Origin: Asaia siamensis
Lineage (GTDB): Bacteria > Pseudomonadota > Alphaproteobacteria > Acetobacterales > Acetobacteraceae
NCBI RefSeq assembly: GCF_014635085.1
Contig: NZ_BMCH01000001.1
Location: 214,971 to 278,970, forward strand
Direction: 5' to 3'
Length of the DNA: 64,000 bases
Shown: positions 55,347 to 63,973 of the stretch, piece by piece
Numbering within the stretch: position 1 is the stretch's first letter
Layout: every line of letters begins with the position of its first letter
Made by a program: the position numbers and the translations under genes
The notes under the pieces: model-generated
The model's input: only the letters and a program-made list of their open reading frames with translations
Database searches by the model: none
Told to the model about the DNA's origin: nothing

Positions 55347-56903
55347 ATGGCAAACAGATCGTTGTTTGCATCTTCGAACGGGCGGCTTGTGGCGCAGAGC
55401 ACTGGTGTCAACCACTCAGGCGCTCCGGCTTACGATCTGGCTGCGCCGCATAAGCTGGCACAGCTTGCCATGACCGGGGCTTTTGGGGGCGGGTATTACA
55501 GGGATGCGGCATCGCAGATGCGCGAACTGATTGCCTTGGCCCAGAAGGTCAGCCCTGGTTTTCTGGCCCGGGCTGCGGTCCATGTGCGCGAACGGGGTCA
55601 TATGAAGGACACGCCATGTGTGCTTCTTGCTGTGCTGTCGCTGCGTGATCCAGCTCTTTTTACAAAGGCGTTCCTCCGGATTGTGACCAGTGGCAAGATG
55701 CTGCGCAACTTTGTTCAGATCATGCGCTCAGGTCAGGTTGGTCGCAAATCCCTGGGGTCTCGGCCCAAAGCGCTTGTGCAGGACTGGTTGAACCGGGCAA
55801 CGGACGCGCAGCTTCTGTCGGGTTCGGTCGGGCAGTCTCCTTCTCTGGCCAACGTGATTCGCATGGTGCATCCGCATCCGCGGGACCCGGGTCGTGAGGC
55901 GTTCTATGCCTGGCTGATCGGTCGGCCTGTTGACACCGCATTGCTGCCAGAGAATGTGCAGGCTCTGCTTGCTTTTCGTAGCGGCCAGAGTGACGTCTTG
56001 CCAGACGTACCGTTTCAGCTTCTGGGTAGTCTGGATCTGACCGGCGCCCATTGGGAGATGGTGGCGCGTAGGGCAACCTGGCAGACGCTGCGGCAGGGGC
56101 TGAATATGTTCACCCGCAATGGTGCTTTCGGCAATGCCGAGGCAGTTGCCTGTGCGGCCGCCACGTTGCGCGATCCCGAGCGGATAGGGGCGGCAAAGGC
56201 CATGCCGTATCAGTTGATGGCCACGCTGCGTGCGCTGTCACCGGATGTCGATCCGGCTCTGGCTGATGCGCTGCACGATGCCATGGAACTGTCGGTGTCG
56301 AATGTACCGCGCATCGCAGGGCGTGTTGTGATCTGTCCTGATGTTTCGGGCTCGATGTCCTCGCCCGTCACCGGTTATCGGCCGGGGGCCACGACGACAA
56401 TACGCTGTATCGATGTGGCGGCACTGGTGGCGGCTGCCATCAAGCGGATCAATCGTGATGCGCTTGTCCTGCCATTCGAGCGGGGTGTCTGCGATGTGGC
56501 GCTCGAGCCACGCGATACGATCATGACCAACGCCACACGCCTTGCAGCCATTGGTGGTGGCGGAACGAATTGTGCCGCACCGCTGGCCTGGTTGAACGAG
56601 AGGAAGGAGCGCGCCGATCTGGTTATTTTCATCTCGGACAACGAATCCTGGATGAGCGTCGATCGCAATGCTCGTGGCACGGCTCTGATGCGCGAATGGG
56701 AAAATATGAAGCAGCGTTGCCCGCGCGCCCGTCTGGTCTGCATCGACATACAGCCTTACGGCACGAGCCAGGCAAGTGAGCGAGAGGATATTCTGAATAT
56801 CGGAGGGTTTTCAGACTCCGTATTCGACCAGATGGCGGCTTTTGGTTCGGGTGAAGCTGGGGCTGCCTATTGGGTGAAGGAGATTGAACGAGAGGTTCTT
56901 TGA
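55347..56903 (+). CDS. rsr: Ro-sixty-related (TROVE domain) RNA-binding protein
   Basis: 518-residue bacterial Ro60. Residues about 20-330 form the TROVE HEAT-repeat ring (QMRELIALAQ, ERGHMKDTPCVLLAVLSL, MLRNFVQIMRSGQVGRKSLG), which holds Y RNA on its outer side and single-stranded 3' ends in the hole. Residues about 340-518 are a von Willebrand A domain with the metal site DVSGSMSS. Start at 55347 (AGGAAA upstream); a GTG 24 bases earlier is in the leader hairpin. Ro60 helps RNA turnover with PNPase and stress recovery in studied bacteria. Y-RNA-like elements follow. Confidence 0.93.
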   Translation: MANRSLFASSNGRLVAQSTGVNHSGAPAYDLAAPHKLAQLAMTGAFGGGYYRDAASQMRELIALAQKVSPGFLARAAVHVRERGHMKDTPCVLLAVLSLRDPALFTKAFLRIVTSGKMLRNFVQIMRSGQVGRKSLGSRPKALVQDWLNRATDAQLLSGSVGQSPSLANVIRMVHPHPRDPGREAFYAWLIGRPVDTALLPENVQALLAFRSGQSDVLPDVPFQLLGSLDLTGAHWEMVARRATWQTLRQGLNMFTRNGAFGNAEAVACAAATLRDPERIGAAKAMPYQLMATLRALSPDVDPALADALHDAMELSVSNVPRIAGRVVICPDVSGSMSSPVTGYRPGATTTIRCIDVAALVAAAIKRINRDALVLPFERGVCDVALEPRDTIMTNATRLAAIGGGGTNCAAPLAWLNERKERADLVIFISDNESWMSVDRNARGTALMREWENMKQRCPRARLVCIDIQPYGTSQASEREDILNIGGFSDSVFDQMAAFGSGEAGAAYWVKEIEREVL

Positions 56904-57007
56904 ATAACCCTGGCTTATGACAGAGAGGGTCAGGTCGAGTGGATTGCACTTTGTCGCGAAGGTTATTCTATTTCGTTACGATCTGGTCGTCAGGGTTTGA
57001 AGTCATG

Positions 57008-57072
57008 CCGGGAGAATGCCTGGCGGAATACAGCTGTTAACTGAGTTTCCGTCAAAATACCTTGTCTCCCGG
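57008..57072 (+). ncRNA. Stem-loop A, repeated RNA element near rsr
   Basis: Outer stem CCGGGAGA / TCTCCCGG (57008-57015 with 57065-57072, perfect) and inner stem GGCGGAA / TTCCGTC. It shares an 18-of-20 identical stretch (GAATGC.TG.CGGAATACAG) with element B 219 bases downstream, with paired changes in the inner stem. Likely a second, YrlB-like Y RNA or a domain of one; the RNA ends are not known. Confidence 0.55.
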
Positions 57073-57228
57073 TGCCGATCTGCGGTCATGCGTATCAGAT
57101 GCAGTGAATGGCTGTGACAGAAGGGGTGTACCCGACTGTTTGTCATCTTTCTGATGTGTCATGGCCGCGGTGAGGCGCTCTTGCTGGGATTGACGCGTCG
57201 CCTGAGGGTGACGTTGCGTGGGTTGTCT

Positions 57229-57285
57229 GGAGGAATGCGTGCCGGAATACAGTTTCAATGGCTTCCGGCGTTATTCTTGTCCTCC
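57229..57285 (+). ncRNA. Stem-loop B, repeated RNA element near rsr
   Basis: Related to element A: inner stem GCCGGAA / TTCCGGC (7 bp, perfect) and outer GGAGG / CCTCC with GAAT / ATTC between. The loop begins with the same TACAG. Ends 5 bases before the tRNA-like element, so it may be the upstream part of the same transcript. Confidence 0.55.
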
Positions 57286-57289
57286 CGTT

Positions 57290-57430
57290 AAAGCGCCAGT
57301 GTCGAGAAAATGCTCGTGGAATTACAGGTAGAGCCCCGTCTGACGGGAGGCGCAGGTTCAATCCCTGCTCTGCTTCATGCAGGTAGCTTAGATAACTTCC
57401 GCCCCACTTGTTTTTCGGCATTGGCGCTTT
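57290..57430 (+). ncRNA. yrlA: tRNA-mimicking Y RNA (YrlA-like)
   Basis: Closing stem AAAGCGCCA / TGGCGCTTT (9 bp), then a 4x4 internal loop, then CGAGAAA / TTTTTCG (7 bp, one G-U). Inside, in tRNA order: two bases AT, D-arm GCTC/GAGC with a 15-base loop containing GGTA, a short anticodon-like arm CCCG-TCTGA-CGGG, variable AGGC, and a canonical T-arm GCAGG-TTCAATC-CCTGC (57352-57368), then hairpin CTGC-TTCAT-GCAG. Bacterial YrlA RNAs lie beside rsr and mimic tRNA in this way. Not a real tRNA: the D-loop is too long and there is no normal acceptor stem. Confidence 0.78.
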
Positions 57431-57649
57431 GCGCGCTAACGTCCCCCTCCTCAGGCGCGACCTGTTTTTCACGAAGCAGTGACCTCGCGCGAGGGTGAGT
57501 AACCTTGTTCCGGTATTCGTGGTTCTCTCACAGCCGATGTTAACTGTAACGTCAGTTTGTTTCGAGGCGGTGCTTGCGGGGCCTTTCCTGGCGCTCATGC
57601 GGTACAATCCCCCTGAAGCGGTATCGCCATCAGCAAGAGGATTATGGTC

Positions 57650-59155
57650 ATGTCCGGCTTGAAGGCTGCCCCCCCTTTCCGCGAACGCTATGGCAATTTC
57701 ATTGGAGGGCAGTGGCGCGAGCCTGTTGCCGGCCAGTATATCGATAATCACTCTCCTGTTGATGGCCGTGTGCTTTGTCAGGTGCCGCAATCGACCCCGG
57801 CGGATATCGACCAGGCGCTGGATGCCGCCGAGCAGGCGCGCGCGGCCTGGGGCAGGACTTCAGTCGCTGATCGCGCTCTGCTTCTGCTGAAGGCCGCTGA
57901 TCGGATGGAGGCCAGTCTCGACCTGATTGCCCGCGCTGAAACCTGGGATAACGGCAAGCCGATACGTGAGACGCTCAACGCCGATATTCCGCTCGCCATC
58001 GATCATTTCCGTTATTTCGCTGGTTGTATCCGCGCTCAGGAAGGCAGTCTGGGTGAGATCAACGACACGACGGTTGCCTATCATTTTCATGAGCCGCTCG
58101 GTGTTGTCGCACAGATTATTCCGTGGAATTTTCCCATCCTGATGGCCGCGTGGAAGCTCGCCCCGGCGCTGGCGGCAGGTAATTGCGTGGTCATGAAGCC
58201 CGCCCAGACCACGCCAGCCAGTATTCTGGTGGTGATGGATATTATTGGCGATCTTTTCCCGCCCGGTGTGCTGAATATCGTCAATGGCACCGGACGTGAG
58301 GTGGGCGATTATCTCGCCAGGAGTCCGCGCATTGCCAAGGTGGCGTTTACGGGTTCGACGGGTGTGGGCAAGACCATCGCCCATGCGGCGGCAGAGAGCC
58401 TTATTCCGGCGACGCTCGAACTCGGGGGCAAATCGCCGAATATCTTCTTCGCCGATATCATGGATCGAGATGATTCCTATCTCGACAAGGCGATAGAAGG
58501 TTTTGCCATGTTTGCGCTCAATCAGGGGCAGATCTGCTCCTGCCCGAGCCGCGCACTGGTGCATGAATCCATTTTTGACCGCTTCATGGAAAAAGTTCTG
58601 CCCCGCGTCCGGGCCATCAAACAGGGTGACCCGCTTGACCCCTCAACCATGATGGGTGCGCAGAATTCGCAGATGCAGCAGGATAAGATCCTGTCTTACA
58701 TCCAGATCGGCAAGGAAGAAGGTGCCGAGGTGCTGACGGGTGGCAATGCGGCGAAACTGGGTAATGGTCTTGAGAAGGGCTTTTACATCGAGCCGACGGT
58801 CTTCAGGGGCCATAACAGCATGAGGATTTTCCAGGAGGAAATCTTCGGCCCCGTTCTGGCTGTGACCACGTTCAAGACGGAAGAAGAAGCGCTCGCTATT
58901 GCCAATGACACCGAGTTCGGGCTCGGTGCGGGCGTGTGGAGCCGGGATGCGAATATCTGTTATCGTATGGGGCGCGGCCTGCAGGCCGGTCGTGTCTGGA
59001 TCAACTGCTATCACGCCTATCCCGCCCATGCGGCCTTCGGCGGCTACAAGAAATCAGGCATTGGGCGCGAGACGCACAAGATGCTGCTCGACCACTACCA
59101 GCAGACAAAAAACCTGCTTGTCAGCTACAGCGAAACGAAACTCGGTTTCTTCTGA
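57650..59155 (+). CDS. NAD(P)-dependent aldehyde dehydrogenase
   Basis: 501-residue ALDH-superfamily enzyme, of the acetaldehyde/chloroacetaldehyde type (AldB/ExaC-like). The cofactor region is [11 protein letters not shown], the general base in [10 protein letters not shown] and the catalytic cysteine in [11 protein letters not shown]. Of two close ATGs (57644, 57650) the second is at the better distance from AGAGG. In acetic acid bacteria such enzymes remove aldehydes formed in alcohol oxidation. It does not appear to belong with the rsr system. Confidence 0.92.
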   Translation: MSGLKAAPPFRERYGNFIGGQWREPVAGQYIDNHSPVDGRVLCQVPQSTPADIDQALDAAEQARAAWGRTSVADRALLLLKAADRMEASLDLIARAETWDNGKPIRETLNADIPLAIDHFRYFAGCIRAQEGSLGEINDTTVAYHFHEPLGVVAQIIPWNFPILMAAWKLAPALAAGNCVVMKPAQTTPASILVVMDIIGDLFPPGVLNIVNGTGREVGDYLARSPRIAKVAFTGSTGVGKTIAHAAAESLIPATLELGGKSPNIFFADIMDRDDSYLDKAIEGFAMFALNQGQICSCPSRALVHESIFDRFMEKVLPRVRAIKQGDPLDPSTMMGAQNSQMQQDKILSYIQIGKEEGAEVLTGGNAAKLGNGLEKGFYIEPTVFRGHNSMRIFQEEIFGPVLAVTTFKTEEEALAIANDTEFGLGAGVWSRDANICYRMGRGLQAGRVWINCYHAYPAHAAFGGYKKSGIGRETHKMLLDHYQQTKNLLVSYSETKLGFF

Positions 59156-59165
59156 AACGGGAGGG

Positions 59166-59183
59166 AAGGGCTTCCGCCCTTTT
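59166..59183 (+). terminator. Terminator after the aldehyde dehydrogenase gene
   Basis: AAGGGC-TTCC-GCCCTT followed by TT, 10 bases after the stop. A second hairpin (TGCCCT-GCC-AGGGCA, 59200-59214) comes next, forming a repeat-type pair seen again at 60807-60848. Confidence 0.75.
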
Positions 59184-59244
59184 CCGGGGGGCGGAGCAAT
59201 GCCCTGCCAGGGCACGGGGCATATAAACCCCGCGCCCGACCGTC

Positions 59245-60744
59245 TTACTTCGACGTGTCGTTATAAAATGCCGAAACGTCACGCGTGAGCGCGGCGCGGC
59301 TGGCAGGGCGGGTATAGAGCATATGGCCGCCTTCATAGAGATGCAGCGCGATGCGATCGGCGCCGACCGGGATATGGTCCTTGGTCCAGCGCGTGGTGCC
59401 GAACGGGCAGGCCATGTCGAAATAACCATTGGCAATGAAGATATGCAGACTGGGGTCGAGTGCCAGCATCTTGCGCAGGATACCAACCTGATCGGTCAGC
59501 TGTGAGCCGGAGCTAGTGAATTTCCAGGCGCCGTTCACTTCCATGCTCAGCAGATCATAGGTGAGGTCGGTCTTGTAGCCGAGCTCATTGGCCAGATAAC
59601 CGCTATAGGCATTGCCATAGGCACGACCGAAACCGGACAGCGTCATTTCCGGGCTCTGGCCGTTCTCGATGCCATCGGCATAGGGGTCTGGGATCGACTG
59701 GGTGAAATCGTAAATGCCGTACAGGCGGCCATCGCGGCTGCGCACGTCATGCGCAAACGGGTTGGGCTCGCCCATTTCCTTGGTGATGACATCGACCGGC
59801 AGGCCCGTGCGGGCGGCGAGATCGGTATAGAATTTCTTCGCGTCATCGCCCTTGGGCGGGGCATTGGCGATGGTGGTCAGATACGGCCCGAGCGCATAGT
59901 GATAGGCCTCATCCACCGCCTGCGGCGTCAGCTTGCCGGTTTGTGATAGATGCGAGGCGATGAAGGTGGGCAGCGCCATGGCCGAGGCCATCGGGTTGTT
60001 TGTGTTGTCCAGAAACTGCATCTGGATGGCGGGTGAGATCATCACGATGCCATTGACGATGAGGTTCTGCTGCTGCTGCAACGCATCAGCCACCTGTGCC
60101 GAACGAATGCCGCCATAGCTCTCGCCCACCAGATAATGCGGCGAGCCCTGACGCCCGTTTTCACCAACCCAAAGCGCAATGGCCTTGGCGAAAGCCTCGC
60201 CATCCTTGGTCACGCTATAGAACTGCTCGGCGGCCTTTTTCGGGTCGGTCGGCTGGGAATAACCCGTACCCACAGCATCGATGAACACCATGTCGGTGGC
60301 GGGCAGCCAGCTATCCGGGTTGTCGGCCAGATGGGCGCGCGCGCCATCTTCCGGATGATCCGCCGGGAATTGCAGCACGCGCGGGCCAGCCGCACCGAGA
60401 TTCAGATAGGCCGTGCCCGCACCGGGGCCGCCATTGAAGAAGAACGACACCGGGCGCGTCTGGGCATTCGCCCCGTCCTTCGTATAGGCCACGTAGAAGA
60501 CCTTTGCGGAGGGCTTGCCCTCCTTGTCACGCAGCGTGACCGTGCCCGCATGGGCGGTATAGGCAATGCTCTGCCCGCCTGCGGTCAGATGATGTTTGGT
60601 GATGGAGTCCGCAGGCAGCAGCGCCGCCAATCCCTCCTTCGGCGCCTCGCTCTTTGCGGGCTCAGCCGCATGAGCGGCGGGGAGAAGGGGCAGGGCGAAG
60701 CAGGCCGAAGCCAGCAACGCCGCAACAAGAGTCTTGCGCGACAT
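59245..60744 (-). CDS. Secreted S10-family serine carboxypeptidase
   Basis: 499 residues with a signal peptide (VAALLASACFALPLLPAAHA). The alpha/beta hydrolase catalytic serine is in LVGESYGGIRSAQ and the histidine in YEGGHMLYTRP; the oxyanion region is SFFFNGGPGAG. Family S10 enzymes remove C-terminal residues at acid pH, which suits an acid-forming bacterium. AAAGGA ribosome site fixes the start at 60744 over a longer frame. Targets unknown. Confidence 0.9.
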   Translation of the reverse strand: MSRKTLVAALLASACFALPLLPAAHAAEPAKSEAPKEGLAALLPADSITKHHLTAGGQSIAYTAHAGTVTLRDKEGKPSAKVFYVAYTKDGANAQTRPVSFFFNGGPGAGTAYLNLGAAGPRVLQFPADHPEDGARAHLADNPDSWLPATDMVFIDAVGTGYSQPTDPKKAAEQFYSVTKDGEAFAKAIALWVGENGRQGSPHYLVGESYGGIRSAQVADALQQQQNLIVNGIVMISPAIQMQFLDNTNNPMASAMALPTFIASHLSQTGKLTPQAVDEAYHYALGPYLTTIANAPPKGDDAKKFYTDLAARTGLPVDVITKEMGEPNPFAHDVRSRDGRLYGIYDFTQSIPDPYADGIENGQSPEMTLSGFGRAYGNAYSGYLANELGYKTDLTYDLLSMEVNGAWKFTSSGSQLTDQVGILRKMLALDPSLHIFIANGYFDMACPFGTTRWTKDHIPVGADRIALHLYEGGHMLYTRPASRAALTRDVSAFYNDTSK

Positions 60745-61412
60745 GCAAAGTCCTTTCGAGTTTGGAACAGTATAACAATCTCGGAAGGGGGTGCAATGTG
60801 GGGGCTCAGGGCGATGCCCTGAAACCCGGCAAAGGGCCGTCGCCCTTTGGAAACCCGTCTCAAAGTTTGGTCCCCGAGTAGCGGCTTTCGCTTGCATGTC
60901 AGACAGATGGGGTGCCCGCTTCACATCCCGATAACGGATTTAGCTGCTTTAAAGCCTATCGGTCGACTAACGTAGGAAGCGGACTTGGCTGGGGTTCTAG
61001 GTATCTTGGCTGCCTAGTGCTGCCGACCTAATAATGGACCTCTTTGACTTTGTCCGCCCGGGTGTGCAACTTCCCCAAAAGAGAACTTTAATGCCAAAGA
61101 TTGGTGTGGGCATGACTTTCAGCATCATCTCAATTTTTGTTTCCTATCAATTTTCCTGATTGACAGCTCGATCCAGTCGAGGGGCGTGGCCCACCTGAAG
61201 TCTTATTGGATTGAATGCAAACCAGATTATGGCTATGATCAACAACACTGTAATAATTCGAATTAGAATGGGGAATTAGTTTGCGCCAGAAATCCAAATT
61301 CCCATTTTAAGGTTTCCGAAATCAGACCAGCCATTGGCAGTTTCTTAACGTTTTCTTTAAACCTGCAGTAACGAGGCTCTTCATTACGTGGTTTGCGTTA
61401 GCTCCTGCAGTT
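60745..61412. other. Long gap with hairpins and a drop in GC
   Basis: From 60745 to about 60880 this is GC-rich repeat-like sequence with two hairpins (see separate entry). After about 60900 the sequence turns AT-richer and has no gene I can support; it appears to be the edge of the foreign segment. The last 100 bases are open in frame with the next gene. Confidence 0.5.
60807..60848. repeat. Tandem hairpin repeat upstream of the S10 gene
   Basis: CAGGGC-GAT-GCCCTG followed at once by AAAGGGC-CGTC-GCCCTTT, in a setting like that found at 59166-59214 and 63952-63971. Such units are probably a repeated extragenic element acting as terminators in this genome. Confidence 0.6.
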
Positions 61413-61991
61413 GTGAAAGCTTTCCAGAACCTACCCAATCCTCTTATGGTCACCGTGGGAAACATAACTTATAAAATTTCATTAGAGCTACCGTTTCGAT
61501 GGGAGATACTTTGGTTGGCTTCCCTAAGCTATGCCATTGCATTTGTCTTACACCTGATTTTTTGCCCTGGATTCATTAAAAGATACCAAAGTTACAATTC
61601 GTATACTGATCGTGGCCACTCTCCAAGATGGTTGGTTTGGGAAGTTTTTCGCGCGTGGAAGGCAATTTCTGAACGTGCCCGTCAAAAGCTCTTTGATCGA
61701 CTGGTCGATAAACAATATGCGGTGGCGGAGCACACTGATCTGTCACCTTTTGCCGAGCCCTCAGTGTCGCAGAGTGGTACGGAGTGGGCATTCGAGCGCA
61801 AAAATAAGATGTATGTGCTAAGAATAAATGAGGGATTTGACAGTAATAGGCAGAGAGATCTTTTTTGGGAAATTTTAGGGAGATATGGAGCGAGTTGGTT
61901 TCTGATTCGATACTTCGTGTGGCTTCTTCTGACGATCTCTGCAGTTCTGGTCCTATTTGTGGTCGTTGAAAATATATATTTTGTTCTATAG
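61413..61991 (+). CDS. Membrane protein of unknown function
   Basis: 192 residues from a GTG. Two hydrophobic segments are visible: ILWLASLSYAIAFVLHLIF near residue 35 and FLIRYFVWLLLTISAVLVL near the C-terminus, with a hydrophilic loop between them. I do not recognise the family. The same frame is open upstream to 61311 and encodes another hydrophobic stretch (RLFITWFALAPAVVKAF) without a normal start, so the gene may begin with a rare codon or be 5'-truncated. It precedes the radical SAM gene by 13 bases and has the same low-GC composition. Confidence 0.6.
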   Translation: MKAFQNLPNPLMVTVGNITYKISLELPFRWEILWLASLSYAIAFVLHLIFCPGFIKRYQSYNSYTDRGHSPRWLVWEVFRAWKAISERARQKLFDRLVDKQYAVAEHTDLSPFAEPSVSQSGTEWAFERKNKMYVLRINEGFDSNRQRDLFWEILGRYGASWFLIRYFVWLLLTISAVLVLFVVVENIYFVL

Positions 61992-62004
61992 TATATGTTG
62001 GATA

Positions 62005-63237
62005 ATGGAATATAAATACTATCTGGCCCTTACGAGCCAGTTGCCGTTCTGTAGTGTTCCACTCCGTATCGACACTTACAGCAGTTGCCAGTTCTCGTGT
62101 TCATACTGCTTCTCAAAGGCTAGGGGCGGATCCTCACTTGCGAAGTCAAATCAAGAGATTTCCCCAAGTCAACTCGAGAAGCGTCTGCATCGAGTGTCAC
62201 GTGGTCGAATTTCCGGAGCGGTAGACGAATTTCTCTCAAGGAGAATTCCGGTCCAACTAGGAGGGATGAATGACCCCTTTAGTCCGTGGGAGCGGGAAAA
62301 AAGGAGAACGCTAGAAACACTCAAGGTCCTGAGAGATTTTCATTACCCGACTTTGATCAGCACTAAAAATACTATGCTGGCTGAAGAACCTTACTTGGAG
62401 ATATTACAGGATGGAAATTTCTTGGTTAGGATATCAGCCACAGCGGGCTCTTCCGACACGAGAGTAAAACTTGAAAAGGGGGTTCCACTTTGGGAAGCCC
62501 GCCTTAAGGCGGCCGAGAAACTATCGTCGAAGGGCGTTCCAGTCTCCTTTAGGTTTCAGCCAATTGTCTACGATGAAAACGAACATGTCATTAGTATGAT
62601 CCGCTCAGCTGGCTCCTCGGGCGTTCGGCATATATCGGCTGAGTATCTCAAATTGCCGATCGAAAAGAGCTCTCGTCAAGCGTCATATTTGGCGCGTTCG
62701 TTCCCCAATATGGCTGATACTTATCGGCAGAACCACGCTCGGCAGGTCGGGCGTGAACTCGTTCTTTCATCATCTGCCAAAGCAGAAGGCCTGTATCAAT
62801 TGAGAGCAGAAACGATTAGGAATGAAATGTTGTTTGGATTTGCAGAGAATGAATTTCTGCATTTAAATACGTTTCAGTCGTGCTGCAATGCCGCCGATCA
62901 ATTTTTGGAAAATGCAAATTTCTTTTCATCGAATATTCTGGGTATTATAAAAAGGCAGCTGAATGCAGAGAAAATCACTTTTCATCTGCCAGACAATTTC
63001 TGGGTTCCGACCAATAGTGTTTTTAGCCATCTGAACTCTAGATCGCGTGGTAAAGAAGGCAGTGACACGGGAAGCTCACCACGTGAGCGGTGGATCAAGT
63101 TGCTACAAGACAAATGGAACTCCAAATCCGAACGTGGTGGCCCGTCTGGCTTTTGGGGAATTTCGGATCTGGGCGAAGTCGACCGGCACGGTAACAAAAT
63201 TTTCTCTATGGATCAGAAGGCTATGATCGATTTTTGA
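62005..63237 (+). CDS. Radical SAM enzyme of unknown function
   Basis: 410 residues. The cluster-binding CxxxCxxC is present as C28, C32 and C35 (SSCQFSCSYCFSKARGG), followed by a barrel-like sequence (VQLGGMNDPFSP, TLISTKNTML, VSFRFQPIVYDE). It has the feel of the spore photoproduct lyase-like or 'Rv2578c' group, but I cannot assign it. Start at 62005 leaves 13 bases after the membrane protein stop. Codon use is more AT-rich than in the main chromosome; the two genes form a probable transferred cassette. Confidence 0.8.
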   Translation: MEYKYYLALTSQLPFCSVPLRIDTYSSCQFSCSYCFSKARGGSSLAKSNQEISPSQLEKRLHRVSRGRISGAVDEFLSRRIPVQLGGMNDPFSPWEREKRRTLETLKVLRDFHYPTLISTKNTMLAEEPYLEILQDGNFLVRISATAGSSDTRVKLEKGVPLWEARLKAAEKLSSKGVPVSFRFQPIVYDENEHVISMIRSAGSSGVRHISAEYLKLPIEKSSRQASYLARSFPNMADTYRQNHARQVGRELVLSSSAKAEGLYQLRAETIRNEMLFGFAENEFLHLNTFQSCCNAADQFLENANFFSSNILGIIKRQLNAEKITFHLPDNFWVPTNSVFSHLNSRSRGKEGSDTGSSPRERWIKLLQDKWNSKSERGGPSGFWGISDLGEVDRHGNKIFSMDQKAMIDF

Positions 63238-63308
63238 GTAGCCGTTTTCGTATGAACTGAAGAGGGAGGTTGGGCTTTAATTCAAAGATTTTGACCTGCG
63301 GCGGGTCG

Positions 63309-63731
63309 TCAGTTAGGCAGGATAATGACTGGAGCGAGCTGCGCGGCTGCGAGGACGGTTGATTTTAGCTTGTCGTAGCGGGTTGCGATGGCGCGGAAAC
63401 GTCTGGATCTATCAAAGAACCGCTCGCCAAGGTTCCGTTCCCCCGTAAAGAGCGAAGTCTGTTTCCCACTGGGTTGTTCTGTTGCATTTGGGGGGATGAT
63501 CACAGCAATCCCGCGCTCTTTCAGCCGATCAATCAGCCTGTCTGCGTCATACGCCCTGTTGGGGAGGAAAACGTCTGGATCGATGTTCTCGAGCATCGGT
63601 TCCGCCTGACGGATATCCGTATCCTGTTCCGGTAGGATATCGATCTCCACCGGTTTCCCGATAGTATCGCAGATGGCATAGATCTTCGTGGTCAGTCCGC
63701 CCCGGGATTGAAGGTCTCTTTGTTTAAGCAA
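63309..63731 (-). pseudogene. IS5-family transposase fragment
   Basis: C-terminal 140 residues of an IS5-group DDE transposase: SRGGLTTKIYAICD, RAYDADRLIDRLKERGIAVIIPP and RNLGERFFDRSRRFRAIATRYDKL. The first half of the usual protein (helix-turn-helix and first Asp) is not found upstream: the sequence there reads a different, unfamiliar frame. No inverted-repeat ends could be fixed. It marks the downstream edge of the low-GC cassette and is probably inactive. Confidence 0.75.
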
Positions 63732-63951
63732 TTAGGCTCGCTCTCAGGGCTGCAGCGAATAACCGCTTTCCACCCGTTCTTGTCGGCGCTTGGCGGGATG
63801 CTCCGTTGTTCATGAATCTTGCGGAAGGATCGCGAGCCGCTTAAGCCGCCATGGAGGTAAATGTCTGCTTTCTGGTTTATCCCGTTCGAAACCAGACAGG
63901 CCGGCCCCCCCCCCAACGCAGACATCGCGCAATACTATATGTATCGGGATG

Positions 63952-63971
63952 AAAGGGGCTCCCGCCCCTTT
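63952..63971. terminator. Terminator-like hairpin near the window end
   Basis: AAAGGGGC-TCCC-GCCCCTTT, a perfect 8-bp stem. Same type as the hairpins at 59166 and 60831. Confidence 0.6.
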
Positions 63972-63973
63972 CC

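Noticed and set aside
57303..57368. Genuine tRNA gene
   Set aside because: D-arm and T-arm are tRNA-like, but the D-loop is 15 bases, the anticodon arm is 4 bp with a 5-base loop, and the bases after the T-arm cannot pair with the 5' acceptor strand. A Y RNA fits better.
63692..63925. Small minus-strand frame beside the IS fragment as a real gene or transposase N-terminus
   Set aside because: Its sequence does not resemble an IS5 N-terminus, and it runs into the transposase region out of frame.
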